A stretch of 64,000 nucleotides of DNA from the NCBI GenBank assembly GCA_963529855.1, contig CAURZK010000005.1:204886-268885 (forward strand), given 5' to 3'. The notes beneath the pieces are model-generated. The model was not told the DNA's origin and searched no databases. It saw only the letters and a list, made by a program, of their open reading frames with translations. Shown here one piece after another: positions 52,778-62,245 of the stretch; positions within the stretch are counted from its first letter, which is position 1; each line of letters begins with the position of its first letter. The stretch is from 34-65-8 sp963529855 (lineage in GTDB: Bacteria > Pseudomonadota > Alphaproteobacteria > Sphingomonadales > Sphingomonadaceae). Both the position numbers and the translations under genes were made by a program.

Positions 52778-53280
52778 CGAGCAATGTCCCCGGCCAGAAC
52801 GGTGTCGGCAGTATCGGCGTCCAGCCGTTTGGCGAGCGTGATGAGGTGCCCGGCCAGGGCGCGGCCATTACCCTCGACCGCGGCGTTGCGCGTGACGACT
52901 GCGGCGACAGCTTCCTCGTCATGACCTGCTTCGCGCAGGGCCCCGAGCCGGCCGCCCAGCACGGCCACCAGTTTGCCCATCTGCTTGCCCAGCGTGGGAT
53001 CGCCCATGCCGGTTTCGCGCAGTTGCCCATCCATGTCATCAACGAACAGTTCGGTCAGATAGACACTGCCAGGCTTGAGCTGTTCCTCCCGCTCCATCCG
53101 CAGCAGGACCATTCCCAGCACCAGCGTGATCGCATCGAACCGCCCCTGCACGGTGTCGGCCATGCCGCACTGGGCGTAGATCGCCGGATCGCGCGACAGC
53201 TCCACGGTGCGATGCCACAGGGGCCGCAATGCGTGCTTGGGGTCGGGATCGCGGGCGAACAGGCGTTTCAACAAGCTCAT
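52774..53280 (-). CDS. Ubiquinol-cytochrome c chaperone family protein (CBP3-like)
   Basis: 168 residues from ATG 53280; a longer frame to 53316 is possible. Signature: DTVQGRFDAITLVLGMVLLR, SVYLTELFVDDMDGQLRETG and GDPTLGKQMGKLVAVLGGRL. It matches the CBP3 family, which aids cytochrome bc1 assembly. It is followed closely by yceD on the same strand. Divergent from bamE. Confidence 0.88.
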   Translation of the reverse strand: MSLLKRLFARDPDPKHALRPLWHRTVELSRDPAIYAQCGMADTVQGRFDAITLVLGMVLLRMEREEQLKPGSVYLTELFVDDMDGQLRETGMGDPTLGKQMGKLVAVLGGRLGALREAGHDEEAVAAVVTRNAAVEGNGRALAGHLITLAKRLDADTADTVLAGDIAR

Positions 53281-53462
53281 GCGCAGCCATGTAGGCGCGC
53301 AATCGTTCAGCGGCAATTCAAGCCATGAATTGCACCTCGCCGGGGGCTTGCAGCGGTGCCCCGTTGCAACGCGGCGCCGGGCACCCTAAGGCTCGGCCCG
53401 ACTGGACATTGTGCGGGCTCTCCTTCGGGCACGCGACAGATTACGACGAGGATCGAATTTCG

Positions 53463-53936
53463 ATGCAGGCAGGCAAGGCTCTGGGCGCGGCAGCGATGAT
53501 GCTGGCGGCGTTCGCCGCGAGCGGGTGCAGCTCGATCCGCGAAAGCCGCGGCTACATCCAGGATTCGACATTGATGTCGAGCATCCAGCCCGGCATCGAC
53601 AACCAGCAGTCCGTGATCGCCACGCTCGGCCGGCCCAGCTTCACCAGTCAGTTCGGCGATCCGACCTGGTATTACGTGTCGAGCATCACCGGGCGCAGCG
53701 CTTTCGTGCAGCCGCAGATCAAGGTGCATTCGGTTCTGGCGGTCAAGTTCGATGCGGCCGGCAACGTGGTTTCGGCCGAAACCTCGGGTCTGGAACGCGT
53801 TGTGGCGCTCAGCCCCGATGGCGATCGGACCCCGACCCTGGGCCGGGAACGCTCGTTCTTCGAGGACCTGTTCGGCAATATCGGCCAGGTCGGCGCGGGC
53901 GGCGGTCCGGGCGGCGGGGCAGGCCCCGGCCGCTGA
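53463..53936 (+). CDS. bamE: BamE outer-membrane assembly lipoprotein
   Basis: 157 residues from ATG 53463; the longer frame to 53325 is unsupported. Lipobox AASGC with Cys22. The SmpA/OmlA fold reads SSIQPGIDNQQSVIATLGRPS, then TWYYVSSITGRSAF and VLAVKFDAAGNVVSAE. BamE belongs to the BAM complex that inserts outer-membrane proteins. It ends in a Gly-rich tail, two bases before a candidate heat-shock promoter for hslV. Confidence 0.92.
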   Translation: MQAGKALGAAAMMLAAFAASGCSSIRESRGYIQDSTLMSSIQPGIDNQQSVIATLGRPSFTSQFGDPTWYYVSSITGRSAFVQPQIKVHSVLAVKFDAAGNVVSAETSGLERVVALSPDGDRTPTLGRERSFFEDLFGNIGQVGAGGGPGGGAGPGR

Positions 53937-53964
53937 CTTGATCGCGGGGCGGGGCGACCCATAT
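53937..53964 (+). promoter_or_regulatory. Candidate heat-shock sigma promoter for leaderless hslV
   Basis: CTTGATC (53937-53943) and CCCATAT (53958-53964) are separated by 14 bases, as in sigma-32 type promoters (CTTGAAA and CCCATnT). The ATG of hslV is only 8 bases after the second box, where transcription would start, so the mRNA would have almost no leader. No Shine-Dalgarno sequence precedes hslV. Confidence 0.55.
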
Positions 53965-53972
53965 CCCGCGTC

Positions 53973-54530
53973 ATGAGCGACAACTCCTCCAGCCACGGCC
54001 TCGTCCAGTGGCACGGCACCACCATCGTCGGCATCCGGAAGAACGGTACGACCGCAATCGCGGGCGATGGCCAGGTTTCCATGGGCAACACCGTGATGAA
54101 GCCGAACGCGCGCAAGGTCCGGCGGATCGGCGGCGGCAAGGTCGTGGCCGGGTTTGCCGGCGCCACGGCTGATGCCTTCACCCTGTTCGAACGGCTGGAA
54201 AAGAAGCTGGAGCAGTATTCCGGCCAGCTGATGCGGGCAGCCGTGGAACTGGCCAAGGACTGGCGCACCGACAAGTACCTGCGCAATCTCGAAGCACTGA
54301 TGATCGTCGCGGACGACACCACGCTGTTGGTGTTGACCGGCAATGGCGACGTGCTGGAGCCGGAGGGCGGCATCGCGGCTATCGGATCGGGTGGCAACTA
54401 TGCGCTCGCCGCCGCGCGCGCGCTGGATCATTACGAGGACGACGCCGAAACGATTGCGCGCAAGGCGATGGCGGTTGCCGCGGAAATCTGCGTCTTCACC
54501 AACGACAATGTGACTGTCGAGGTCGTCTGA
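53973..54530 (+). CDS. hslV: HslV, proteolytic subunit of the ATP-dependent protease HslUV
   Basis: 185 residues. The N-terminal peptide is cut before Thr16 (HGTTIVGI), the catalytic residue. NARKVRRIGGGKVVAGFAGA, LAKDWRTDKYLRNLEALMIV and AAIGSGGNYALAAARALDHY are conserved. It forms a two-ring peptidase with HslU. Cytoplasmic, heat-stress protease. The hslU gene starts 45 bases after the stop. Confidence 0.97.
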   Translation: MSDNSSSHGLVQWHGTTIVGIRKNGTTAIAGDGQVSMGNTVMKPNARKVRRIGGGKVVAGFAGATADAFTLFERLEKKLEQYSGQLMRAAVELAKDWRTDKYLRNLEALMIVADDTTLLVLTGNGDVLEPEGGIAAIGSGGNYALAAARALDHYEDDAETIARKAMAVAAEICVFTNDNVTVEVV

Positions 54531-54575
54531 CCAACCCGCCATCCTGGCGAAAATTACCATCCCATCCGGAAGATC

Positions 54576-55883
54576 ATGACCCAGACCCAGTCCCTTACTC
54601 CCAAGGCAATCGTCGCCGCGCTCGATGAACACATCATCGGCCAGAAAGAAGCCAAGCGCGCTGTTGCAGTGGCGCTGCGTAACCGCTGGCGCCGCCAGCA
54701 ACTCGGGCCCGAACTGCGCGACGAGGTCACGCCCAAGAACATACTGATGATCGGCCCCACAGGGTGCGGCAAGACGGAGATCAGCCGCCGGCTTGCGAAA
54801 CTCGCTGATGCGCCGTTCGTGAAAGTCGAGGCGACCAAGTTCACCGAGGTCGGCTATGTCGGCCGCGATGTCGAACAGATTGCCCGCGACCTGGTCGAGG
54901 AAGCGATTAGGCTGGAGAAGGACCGCCGCCGCGAGGCGGTGCGCGAGGCGGCGTCGAAGGCAGCGATGGATCGGCTGCTCAAGGCTCTGGTTGGCGAGAA
55001 CGCCAGCGAAGCGACCCGCGAATCGTTTCGCGCCCGGATCGTCGAGAACGCGATGAACGACACCGAGGTCGAGATCGAGGTCGAGGATACGCCGCAGATG
55101 CCGTTCGAGTTGCCGGGCATGGGCGGCAATGTTGGCATGATCAATTTGTCGGACATGCTCGGCAAGGCGATGGGCAAGCAGAACTTGAAGCGCCGCAAGC
55201 TCAAGGTGCCTGATGCCTGGGACAAGCTGGTCGAGGAAGAAGCCGAACGCCGCATGGACCAGGATGATGTCGCCCGGGTCGCGCTGGAAAATGCCGAGAC
55301 CAACGGCATCGTGTTCCTGGATGAAATCGACAAGATTGCCGTCAGCGATGTGCGCGGCGGGTCGGTGTCCCGCGAGGGCGTGCAGCGCGACCTGCTGCCG
55401 CTCATCGAGGGCACCACCGTTTCCACCAAGTACGGCCCGATGAAAACCGACCACGTATTGTTCATCGCCAGCGGCGCGTTCCATGTCGCCAAGCCCAGCG
55501 ACATGCTGCCGGAACTGCAGGGCCGCCTGCCGATCCGGGTCGAACTGCGGGCGCTGACGGAAGAAGACTTCGTCCGCATCCTCAGCGAAACCCGTGCCAA
55601 TCTGGTCGAGCAATATCGCGCGCTGCTTGGCACCGAACAGGTCACGCTGGCAATCACCGACGATGCCGTGGCCGAAGTCGCCAGGATCGCGGCGCAGGTG
55701 AACCAGAGTGTCGAGAACATCGGCGCGCGGCGCTTGCAGACCATTATGGAAAAGCTGCTCGAAGAACTCAGTTTCGCAGCGGAAGATCATCAGGGCGAGA
55801 CCGTGACGGTCGATGCGACTTATGTGCGCGAACGCCTGAGCGAACTGGCTGGCGACGCCGACCTCAGCAAATACATCTTGTAG
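54576..55883 (+). CDS. hslU: HslU, ATPase subunit of HslUV
   Basis: 435 residues. AAA+ motifs: IGPTGCGKTEISRRLA (Walker A), GIVFLDEIDKIAVSD (Walker B) and ENIGARRLQTIMEKLLEE (sensor 2). The intermediate domain (about 110-240) is present, with RRKLKVPDAWDKLVEEEAER. The C-terminus DADLSKYIL is the tail that enters HslV pockets. It unfolds substrates for HslV. Confidence 0.97.
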   Translation: MTQTQSLTPKAIVAALDEHIIGQKEAKRAVAVALRNRWRRQQLGPELRDEVTPKNILMIGPTGCGKTEISRRLAKLADAPFVKVEATKFTEVGYVGRDVEQIARDLVEEAIRLEKDRRREAVREAASKAAMDRLLKALVGENASEATRESFRARIVENAMNDTEVEIEVEDTPQMPFELPGMGGNVGMINLSDMLGKAMGKQNLKRRKLKVPDAWDKLVEEEAERRMDQDDVARVALENAETNGIVFLDEIDKIAVSDVRGGSVSREGVQRDLLPLIEGTTVSTKYGPMKTDHVLFIASGAFHVAKPSDMLPELQGRLPIRVELRALTEEDFVRILSETRANLVEQYRALLGTEQVTLAITDDAVAEVARIAAQVNQSVENIGARRLQTIMEKLLEELSFAAEDHQGETVTVDATYVRERLSELAGDADLSKYIL

Positions 55884-55892
55884 AGGCGTTCT

Positions 55893-55931
55893 GGCATGGC
55901 ATGTTCTCCCGGTCAGGAGACATGCCATGCC
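55893..55931. promoter_or_regulatory. Long hairpin over the ribosome-binding site and start of the GFA gene
   Basis: GGCATGGCATG (55893-55903) and CATGCCATGCC (55921-55931) are perfectly complementary over 11 bases. Inside, TCTCC can pair with GGAGA if one T is bulged, leaving a loop of about six bases. The hairpin covers the AGGAG (55915-55919) and the ATG at 55927. No T-run follows, so it is not a plain terminator. Confidence 0.7.
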
Positions 55932-56322
55932 GACCGGTCGCTGCCACTGCGGGAAAGTCGTCTACGCCTTCCAGGGCGGGGTGCGTCACTGCTCCGTATG
56001 CCATTGCACCGATTGTCGTCGCTGCGCCGGTGCGCCCAGCGTTGCCTGGATGTCGGTCGCCAGCGACGATTTCGCGATCGAGCAGGGCCAGCCGAAACTC
56101 TACCGTTCTTCGCCCGACGCCGAACGGTGGTTCTGTGGCGATTGCGGAACGGGGCTCTATTACATCAACGAGAACGTCCTGCCAGGCCTGGTCGATATCC
56201 AGGTCGCGACCCTGGATGATCCTGAAGCCTATCCGCCCGAAATGCACGTGCAGATGGCCGATGCGCTGAGCTGGGAAGAAAACCTGGCGGATCTGCCGCA
56301 ATTCGAGCGCTATCCTGGATAG
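55927..56322 (+). CDS. GFA family protein (glutathione-dependent formaldehyde-activating type)
   Basis: 131 residues from ATG 55927, with AGGAG seven bases upstream but inside a hairpin. The fold is a CENP-V/GFA zinc protein: CHCGKVVYAF, CSVCHCTDCRRCAGAP and FCGDCGTGLYY carry the paired Cys ligands. Some members act on glutathione adducts of formaldehyde, but the family is broad and this one is not assigned. It follows hslU by 43 bases and may be read from the same transcript. Confidence 0.88.
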   Translation: MPTGRCHCGKVVYAFQGGVRHCSVCHCTDCRRCAGAPSVAWMSVASDDFAIEQGQPKLYRSSPDAERWFCGDCGTGLYYINENVLPGLVDIQVATLDDPEAYPPEMHVQMADALSWEENLADLPQFERYPG

Positions 56323-56441
56323 TCACGTGGCTGAGGTGCGGCGCTGGTAGATCGCTGTTACCGATTGGTCGATCCACTCAGTTGAAAGTCCGGGCGATCT
56401 GGCGCTAGGCAAGGTTCTATCGCCAGGGGAGGGCTCGCCAA

Positions 56442-59270
56442 ATGCTTCGCACCATTCTTGCCGCCGGAACAGCGCTCGCGGCGCTGGCCGCCACGGTGCC
56501 GGCACTCGCGCAGGCCGAGCCACAGGCGGCAGTGTCCGCGCCGGAGATCGAGTTTACCCAGTGGACGCTCGATAATGGTCTGCGCGTCATCGCGCTGCCC
56601 GATCCCACGACCGCGGCCGTAACAACGTCGATGTGGTACGAAGTCGGTTCCAAGCACGATCCGGAGGGGCGGAGCGGATTTTCGCACCTCTTCGAGCATA
56701 TTCTCAGCCGCAAGACCGAGAACATGCCTTACAACATGATCAATCGGCTGACCGAGGATGTCGGCGGGCAACGCAACGCTTCGAATAGCGCCGACCGCAC
56801 CAATTATTACGAAACGGTTCCGGCGGAATATCTTGAGACGATGCTCTGGACGCATGCCGAACGGATGGCGCGCCCGGTGGTCGACGACGAAGTGTTCGAG
56901 CGCGAACGGTCCATCGTGAAGGAGGAGCTGCGCCAGCGCATCCTGGCGCCCCCCTACGGACGCATTCGCCTCGTGTTCGCCGAGAACGGTTTCGACGTCC
57001 TGCCGCATCGCAGGCCCGGCATCGGCAATATCGCCGAACTGGATTCGGCGACCCTCGCCGATGCGCGCGCATTTCACCAGGCATATTACGGGCCCGATAC
57101 TGCAACCCTGATCGTGGCCGGTAACTTCGACGCCGCCGCGTTGCGAGCCCATGTTGATCGCTATTTCGCGGCGATCCCCCGCCGTACCACTGCCATTCCG
57201 CTGGCAATCGAAGGTGAGGAACCGCGCCGCACCACGCCGCGCATGGTGTCGGCGACTGCACCCAATGTGCCGCTGCCCGTGGCAGGCTCGCTGTGGAAGG
57301 TCCCCGGCGCCGGGCATCCCGACAGTGCCGCGCTCGAAGTGCTGGGCGCCATACTGTCTTCCGGAGAGAACAGCCGGATGCACCAGGCGCTGGTCCGGTC
57401 GGGCAAGGCGGTCGATTACAGCCAGTTCATCGATGCCAGCGAGGAAGCAGGCTACCTCGCCGGCTTCGCGATCCTCAATCCGACTGCCGACAAGGCGGAC
57501 GTCGAGGCGACGATCGATGCCGGCTTCGCCGGTGTTCGCGACACCCCGGTCAGCGACGCGGAGTTGCAGGAGGCGAAGAACGAATTGTTCGCTGCCGCCC
57601 TGCGCAGCCGCGAAACGGCGCGGGGGCGGGCGTTCGAACTGGGCGAAGCGCTGGTTTCGACCGGCAACCCGCGCGCAGCGGATGAACGGCTAGAGCGGAT
57701 CGCTGCGGTCAGCGCCGCCGACGTGCAGCGCGTGGCGCGGACATATCTGACCCCCGAAAGCGTGGTCGATATCCGGTACGAGGCAGGCCCCGACGATCCG
57801 TCGAGCTGGGCCAACCCGGTACCGATGCCCACGTTCAAGACCGTTCCGCCCGCAACCGGCGAGCCGGCGAAGCTCAATCCCGAAGGCGAGCGGCAAGCCC
57901 CGCCGCCGCCCGCTGCAGCCCCTGCGGTGGAGCGGGCCGAGTTGACGGAAATGCGGCTGGGCAACGGCATTCCCGTAGTGGCGGCGCAAACCGGTGACGT
58001 GCCGATCGCGACCATCACAGTCGTATTTCCCGGCGGTGCCGCGACGGTCCCTCAAGACAAGGCCGGCCTGACCGGCATGGTCGCGACCGTGGCCGACAAG
58101 GGCACGCCCACCCGCAGTGCAACCGACATTGCCGCAGCGCTGGAAGGACTGGGCGCCGCCATGAGCGTCAATTCCGGTGCCGATGGTACTTCGATCAGCC
58201 TTACCGCTCCAACCGCGAACCTCGCTGCAGCAGGGGAAGTGCTGGCAGACGTGATCGGCAATGCGAACTTCCCGGCGGCCGAACTCGACCGGGAACGCAA
58301 GCGGGCGATCGATGGCCTGCAGGTCGCACTCAAGGACCCAGGTTCCCTGGCCGGCCTCGTCGCCACCCGGGTGGCCTATGGCACCGCACCTTATGGGGCG
58401 ATTGCGACCGTCGACAGCTATTCGCGGATTGGCCGCGAAGATCTGGTCCAGTGGCGTGAAAAGTGGTGGCATCCGGCATCCGCCAAGATCGTCGTCAGTG
58501 GAGGGATTGCCCCTGAACAGGCGCGCGCATTGAGCGAACGATTGTTCGGCAGCTGGGCCAGCAGTGCACCGCCCCCGGTCGTCCCGGCCGATGCGGCAGG
58601 TGAAGCCCTGCCGCCCCGTACGCTGGTGATCGATATGCCGGAAGCAGGACAGGCCGCGGTTATCGCGAGCGTGCGTGCGCCCTCGCGCCGCAGTGCCGAT
58701 TATTTTCCGCTGTCTCTTGCCAACGCAGTGCTCGGATCAGGGTCCAATGGACGCCTGTTCGAGGAAGTTCGGACCAAGCGCGGCCTCAGCTATGGCGCCT
58801 ACAGCGGCTTTGGCGACCGGGCGGCTGACGCGGTGTTGACCGCCAGCGCGCAAACCAAGAACGAGACGGCAGACGAAGTCGCGCAGGTGATCCTGGGTGA
58901 GTTCGCGCGGTTGGGTGCAGAGCCCGCCGATGCCGATGCTCTGCAAAAACGACGTCTGTTCGTCAGCGCGTCCTACGATCGCGCGCTTGAGACGAGCGCG
59001 GGTTTCAACGGGATCGTTGCCGGTTTGATGCTGCAGGGTATCGAGCCCGGCGAGGCCGGACGCATAGCGGAACGCTTTGCAGCGGTCTCGCCCGCAGCCG
59101 CCGCTGAGGTGGCTCAGCGGCTGGTGACGCCCGAACGCGCGTCGTTGGTGATAGTCGGCAACGCGGCCGCCTTCATCGACGACCTTCGCCAACTGCGGCC
59201 CGATGTCGAAGTGATCCCGGCGGCCACGCTCGATCTCGACAGCGCCGATCTGAAATCTGCCGCAGAATAA
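56442..59270 (+). CDS. M16 family zinc metallopeptidase, two-domain
   Basis: 942 residues. Signal peptide to about residue 23 (ALAQ). The first half has HLFEH with the downstream Glu of RSIVKEELRQR, the inverted zinc motif of M16 peptidases; the stretch after it reads ILSRKTENMP. The second half (about 495 on) repeats the fold without the metal motif, as in the pitrilysin-like pairs in which the second domain is inactive. Secreted to the periplasm, it probably degrades peptides. It is convergent with the ABC transporter gene. Confidence 0.9.
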   Translation: MLRTILAAGTALAALAATVPALAQAEPQAAVSAPEIEFTQWTLDNGLRVIALPDPTTAAVTTSMWYEVGSKHDPEGRSGFSHLFEHILSRKTENMPYNMINRLTEDVGGQRNASNSADRTNYYETVPAEYLETMLWTHAERMARPVVDDEVFERERSIVKEELRQRILAPPYGRIRLVFAENGFDVLPHRRPGIGNIAELDSATLADARAFHQAYYGPDTATLIVAGNFDAAALRAHVDRYFAAIPRRTTAIPLAIEGEEPRRTTPRMVSATAPNVPLPVAGSLWKVPGAGHPDSAALEVLGAILSSGENSRMHQALVRSGKAVDYSQFIDASEEAGYLAGFAILNPTADKADVEATIDAGFAGVRDTPVSDAELQEAKNELFAAALRSRETARGRAFELGEALVSTGNPRAADERLERIAAVSAADVQRVARTYLTPESVVDIRYEAGPDDPSSWANPVPMPTFKTVPPATGEPAKLNPEGERQAPPPPAAAPAVERAELTEMRLGNGIPVVAAQTGDVPIATITVVFPGGAATVPQDKAGLTGMVATVADKGTPTRSATDIAAALEGLGAAMSVNSGADGTSISLTAPTANLAAAGEVLADVIGNANFPAAELDRERKRAIDGLQVALKDPGSLAGLVATRVAYGTAPYGAIATVDSYSRIGREDLVQWREKWWHPASAKIVVSGGIAPEQARALSERLFGSWASSAPPPVVPADAAGEALPPRTLVIDMPEAGQAAVIASVRAPSRRSADYFPLSLANAVLGSGSNGRLFEEVRTKRGLSYGAYSGFGDRAADAVLTASAQTKNETADEVAQVILGEFARLGAEPADADALQKRRLFVSASYDRALETSAGFNGIVAGLMLQGIEPGEAGRIAERFAAVSPAAAAEVAQRLVTPERASLVIVGNAAAFIDDLRQLRPDVEVIPAATLDLDSADLKSAAE

Positions 59271-59282
59271 GGCGAACGCTAG

Positions 59283-61100
59283 CTATTCCGCCGCTTCGCC
59301 CAGCTTTTCGCGTTCTGCCTGCTGGCGGGCCCACATTTCGGCGTAGAGGCCGTCACGCCGCAGCAGGGACACATGGTCGCCCTGTTCGGCGAGGCGGCCC
59401 TGATCGAGCACCAGGATGGTGTCTGCATCCGCTACGGTCGACAAGCGATGCGCGATCGAGATCGAGGTGCGGTTGGCGCTGACCCGGTGCAGGGTCGCCA
59501 GAATATCCTGCTCGGTGCGCGAATCAAGTGCGCTCGTCGCTTCGTCCAGCAACAGGATCGGCGGGTTCTTGACCAGCGTGCGGGCAATGGCGACGCGCTG
59601 CTTTTCGCCGCCCGACAGCTTGAGGCCGCGTTCGCCAACCTCGGTATCGAAGCCCGCCGGCAGGCGCTGGATGAACGGCAGGATCGCCGCGCCGCGCGCC
59701 GCCTCGATCACGTCCGCGGCGCTGGCGCCCTCGCGCCCGTATGCGATGTTGTAGCCGATGGTATCGTTGAACAGGACGCTGTCCTGGGGAACGATGCCGA
59801 TCGCGGCGCGCAGGCTTTCCTGGGTAACCGACCGGATGTCCTGCCCGTCGATCAGGATACGACCGCTCCACGGGTCATAAAACCGGAACAACAGTCGCGC
59901 GATCGTGCTCTTGCCTGCACCTGATGGCCCGACCACCGCGACCTGCGCCCCGGCGGGTACTTCGAAGCTGAGCCCGTGGAGGATGGTGCGATCCGGCTCG
60001 TACCCGAACACTACGTCGTCGAACACGACCGATGGCTGCCGGATTATCAGCGCCGGAGCGCCCGGCACGTCCCGCACCTCGACGTCGGTGTCGATCAGCG
60101 CGAACATCGCCGCCATGTCGATCATCCCTTGTCGTACGGTGCGGTAAACCATGCCGAGCAGGTCGAGGGGGCGAAACAGCTGGACGAGGTAAGTGTTCAC
60201 GAACACCAGGTCGCCGGTGGTCAGCGTGCCCCGGTTCCAACCCCACACCGTCCACGCCATCGCGCCTGCCAGCAGCAGGTTCGTGATCACAGCCTGCGCG
60301 ACATTGAGCAGCGCCAGCGAGTTCTCGCTGCGGATCGCCGCCTCGGCGTAGGATCGTGCCGCTTCGCCATAGCGGGCCTGTTCGCGCCGTTCGGCACCGA
60401 AGTACTTTACCGTTTCGTAATTGAGCAGGGAATCGACAGCGCGCGACAGCGCCGTGCCGTCGAGATCGTTCATCTGGCGGCGCAGCTCGTTGCGCCAGTC
60501 GGTGATCCAGCGGGTGACGGCAATGTAAGCGGCCACTGCCACAGCCGTCGCCAGAACCAGCCCCCAACCAAAACTCAGGTAGAAGATCACCCCGACCGCG
60601 ATCAGTTCGATCACCGTGGGGGCGATGTTGAACAGCAGGAAATAGAGCATCACGTCGATGCTCTTGGTCCCGCGCTCGATCGTCTTGGTCACCTCGCCCG
60701 TGCGGCGCGAGAGGTGGAACCGCAAGGACAACCGGTGCAGCCGGGCGAATACGTCTTCCGCCAGCGACCGCGTCGCTTCCTGCCCAACGCGTTCGAACAC
60801 GACATTGCGCGCGTTGTCGAAAACAACCGATCCGAGCCGACCGGCGGCGTAGGCGATGACGAATGCCAGCGCGATCATGGCGCCCTCGTTCGCCGGCGTC
60901 GTCATCGCATCGACGGCCCGCTTGTAAGCATAGGGCAGGGCGAGAGTAGTCGCCTTGGCTGCCAGCACGAGCAGCATCGCGCCGACGATGCGCCGTTTCA
61001 GCGCCGGGTGGTCGCGCGGCCAAAGGTAAGGCACGAAACGCCGGAGCGTGCCCCATCCATCATAGTCGGCGGGCTGCGGAGTATTGCTATCTGGGGGCAT
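59283..61100 (-). CDS. Atm1-like ABC transporter, permease and ATP-binding
   Basis: 605 residues from ATG 61100 (a longer frame to 61136 is unlikely). Six transmembrane helices come first, with NYETVKYFGAERREQARYGE typical of the Atm1/ABCB7 group. The ATPase has VGPSGAGKSTIARLL (Walker A), LSGGEKQRVAIARTL (signature) and ILLLDEATSALDS (Walker B). Atm1-type exporters move glutathione-linked or sulfur compounds, supporting iron-sulfur proteins or metal tolerance. The exact cargo here is unknown. Confidence 0.92.
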   Translation of the reverse strand: MPPDSNTPQPADYDGWGTLRRFVPYLWPRDHPALKRRIVGAMLLVLAAKATTLALPYAYKRAVDAMTTPANEGAMIALAFVIAYAAGRLGSVVFDNARNVVFERVGQEATRSLAEDVFARLHRLSLRFHLSRRTGEVTKTIERGTKSIDVMLYFLLFNIAPTVIELIAVGVIFYLSFGWGLVLATAVAVAAYIAVTRWITDWRNELRRQMNDLDGTALSRAVDSLLNYETVKYFGAERREQARYGEAARSYAEAAIRSENSLALLNVAQAVITNLLLAGAMAWTVWGWNRGTLTTGDLVFVNTYLVQLFRPLDLLGMVYRTVRQGMIDMAAMFALIDTDVEVRDVPGAPALIIRQPSVVFDDVVFGYEPDRTILHGLSFEVPAGAQVAVVGPSGAGKSTIARLLFRFYDPWSGRILIDGQDIRSVTQESLRAAIGIVPQDSVLFNDTIGYNIAYGREGASAADVIEAARGAAILPFIQRLPAGFDTEVGERGLKLSGGEKQRVAIARTLVKNPPILLLDEATSALDSRTEQDILATLHRVSANRTSISIAHRLSTVADADTILVLDQGRLAEQGDHVSLLRRDGLYAEMWARQQAEREKLGEAAE

Positions 61101-61162
61101 CGCGCCCCATGTGGCGCGCGCGCCGCCACGGCGCAATGGCCAGCGAATTTGCGATCGGCCGG

Positions 61163-62158
61163 TTAAAGGCGGGAGGGGACACCGCCGAAATTCATCCGCT
61201 GCCGATATCCCGCCGAGGCCGGCATATCGAACAGGACGGTGCGCGCCTCGAAATCGATGGCGACGCGGTCGAATATTCGCAGATCGCGCATGCCTAGCAC
61301 CATGGCGGGATGATCGGCCAATCCGAGCGCCTCGAACGCCGGGCTGTCGGCGAACATGATGGCGATGTTCGAAAGCTCCATGTCCTTGATCCGCAAGCTG
61401 CGGGCGTAATCGACCGCGCCGACCAGTGACTGGCCGTTGACATCAGTGCTTTCGGCGCGGTCGCGCTCACGCGCGCGAAGCCGGCGCATCAGCGCGAGGT
61501 TGGCGATGCTTCCTTGGGCCCCGGTATCGACGATCACGGCGGTTTTCACGCCATCCACCGTCGCTTCGGTGATGATCAGCCGGCCGAGCCGCCGACGGGC
61601 GCGCACGATGATCTCATACCCTGAATTTCCGCCGAGGGCACGGGCCGTATCGACGGCGATGGTCGCCTCGCGAAAGTCGATCATCACTCTCAGATCCTGC
61701 AGGCTGTCGAGGCCCAGGATTCCATCGGCGCCGATATGCCGCGCTTCCAGCGCGGGAACGGCAAGGTTGTCGATGACCCGCGCTGCAAAGGACAATCCGT
61801 CCAGCCTGACCAGATCAACCGGTATGCGGCTGGCCATGCCCACGACAGTAGCCCTGCCCGCCGGGGCCAGGCTCAACCGCGCGCCCAATTCGCGCGTCAC
61901 CACAGTGGCCTGAGCGCCGGTGTCGATCATGAACTGGAACGGGCCATGCACTTCTATCGTCACGGGTACGGTCATCCGATCATACGGATCGGCAAACGCC
62001 TCGAGGAGCTCGGCCTCGGGTGACGGGGCGAGGGGGCCGGTTCCGGCAGCAGCCTCTGCAGTCAGCGGCGGGCCATCCGCAAGCGACGGGGGCGGCGGCA
62101 AAGGTGTCGCGGAAAGGGCTGTCGCAGCCAAGGCAGCCAGCGGTGTACAGATCATCAT
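61163..62158 (-). CDS. Double retropepsin-like aspartic protease
   Basis: 331 residues. A signal peptide covers about residues 1-19 (LAATALSATP). Two copies of the active-site motif are visible: FMIDTGAQATVV (Asp79) and VIVDTGAQGSIA (Asp211), each with a following flap-like region and a conserved hydrophobic Gly (GILGL and MVLGM). A single chain can therefore form the bilobed active site that retropepsins make by dimerisation. Exported; substrate unknown. Confidence 0.82.
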   Translation of the reverse strand: MMICTPLAALAATALSATPLPPPPSLADGPPLTAEAAAGTGPLAPSPEAELLEAFADPYDRMTVPVTIEVHGPFQFMIDTGAQATVVTRELGARLSLAPAGRATVVGMASRIPVDLVRLDGLSFAARVIDNLAVPALEARHIGADGILGLDSLQDLRVMIDFREATIAVDTARALGGNSGYEIIVRARRRLGRLIITEATVDGVKTAVIVDTGAQGSIANLALMRRLRARERDRAESTDVNGQSLVGAVDYARSLRIKDMELSNIAIMFADSPAFEALGLADHPAMVLGMRDLRIFDRVAIDFEARTVLFDMPASAGYRQRMNFGGVPSRL

Positions 62159-62245
62159 GATCTACCTCCCGTGCCGCCCCGCAAGGCGGCGTGCGGGCAT
62201 ATTATCACGCGGGCGGGAAGCGGCCAAATGCCATTGGTCGAATAA

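Noticed and set aside
53307..55928. 873-residue open frame on the minus strand
   Set aside because: It is antisense to bamE, hslV and hslU, which are certain genes. The long open frame follows from high GC and codon bias; composition is His/Arg/Gln-rich with no domain.
59976..61166. 396-residue open frame on the plus strand
   Set aside because: Antisense to the Atm1-like transporter, which carries all ABC motifs.
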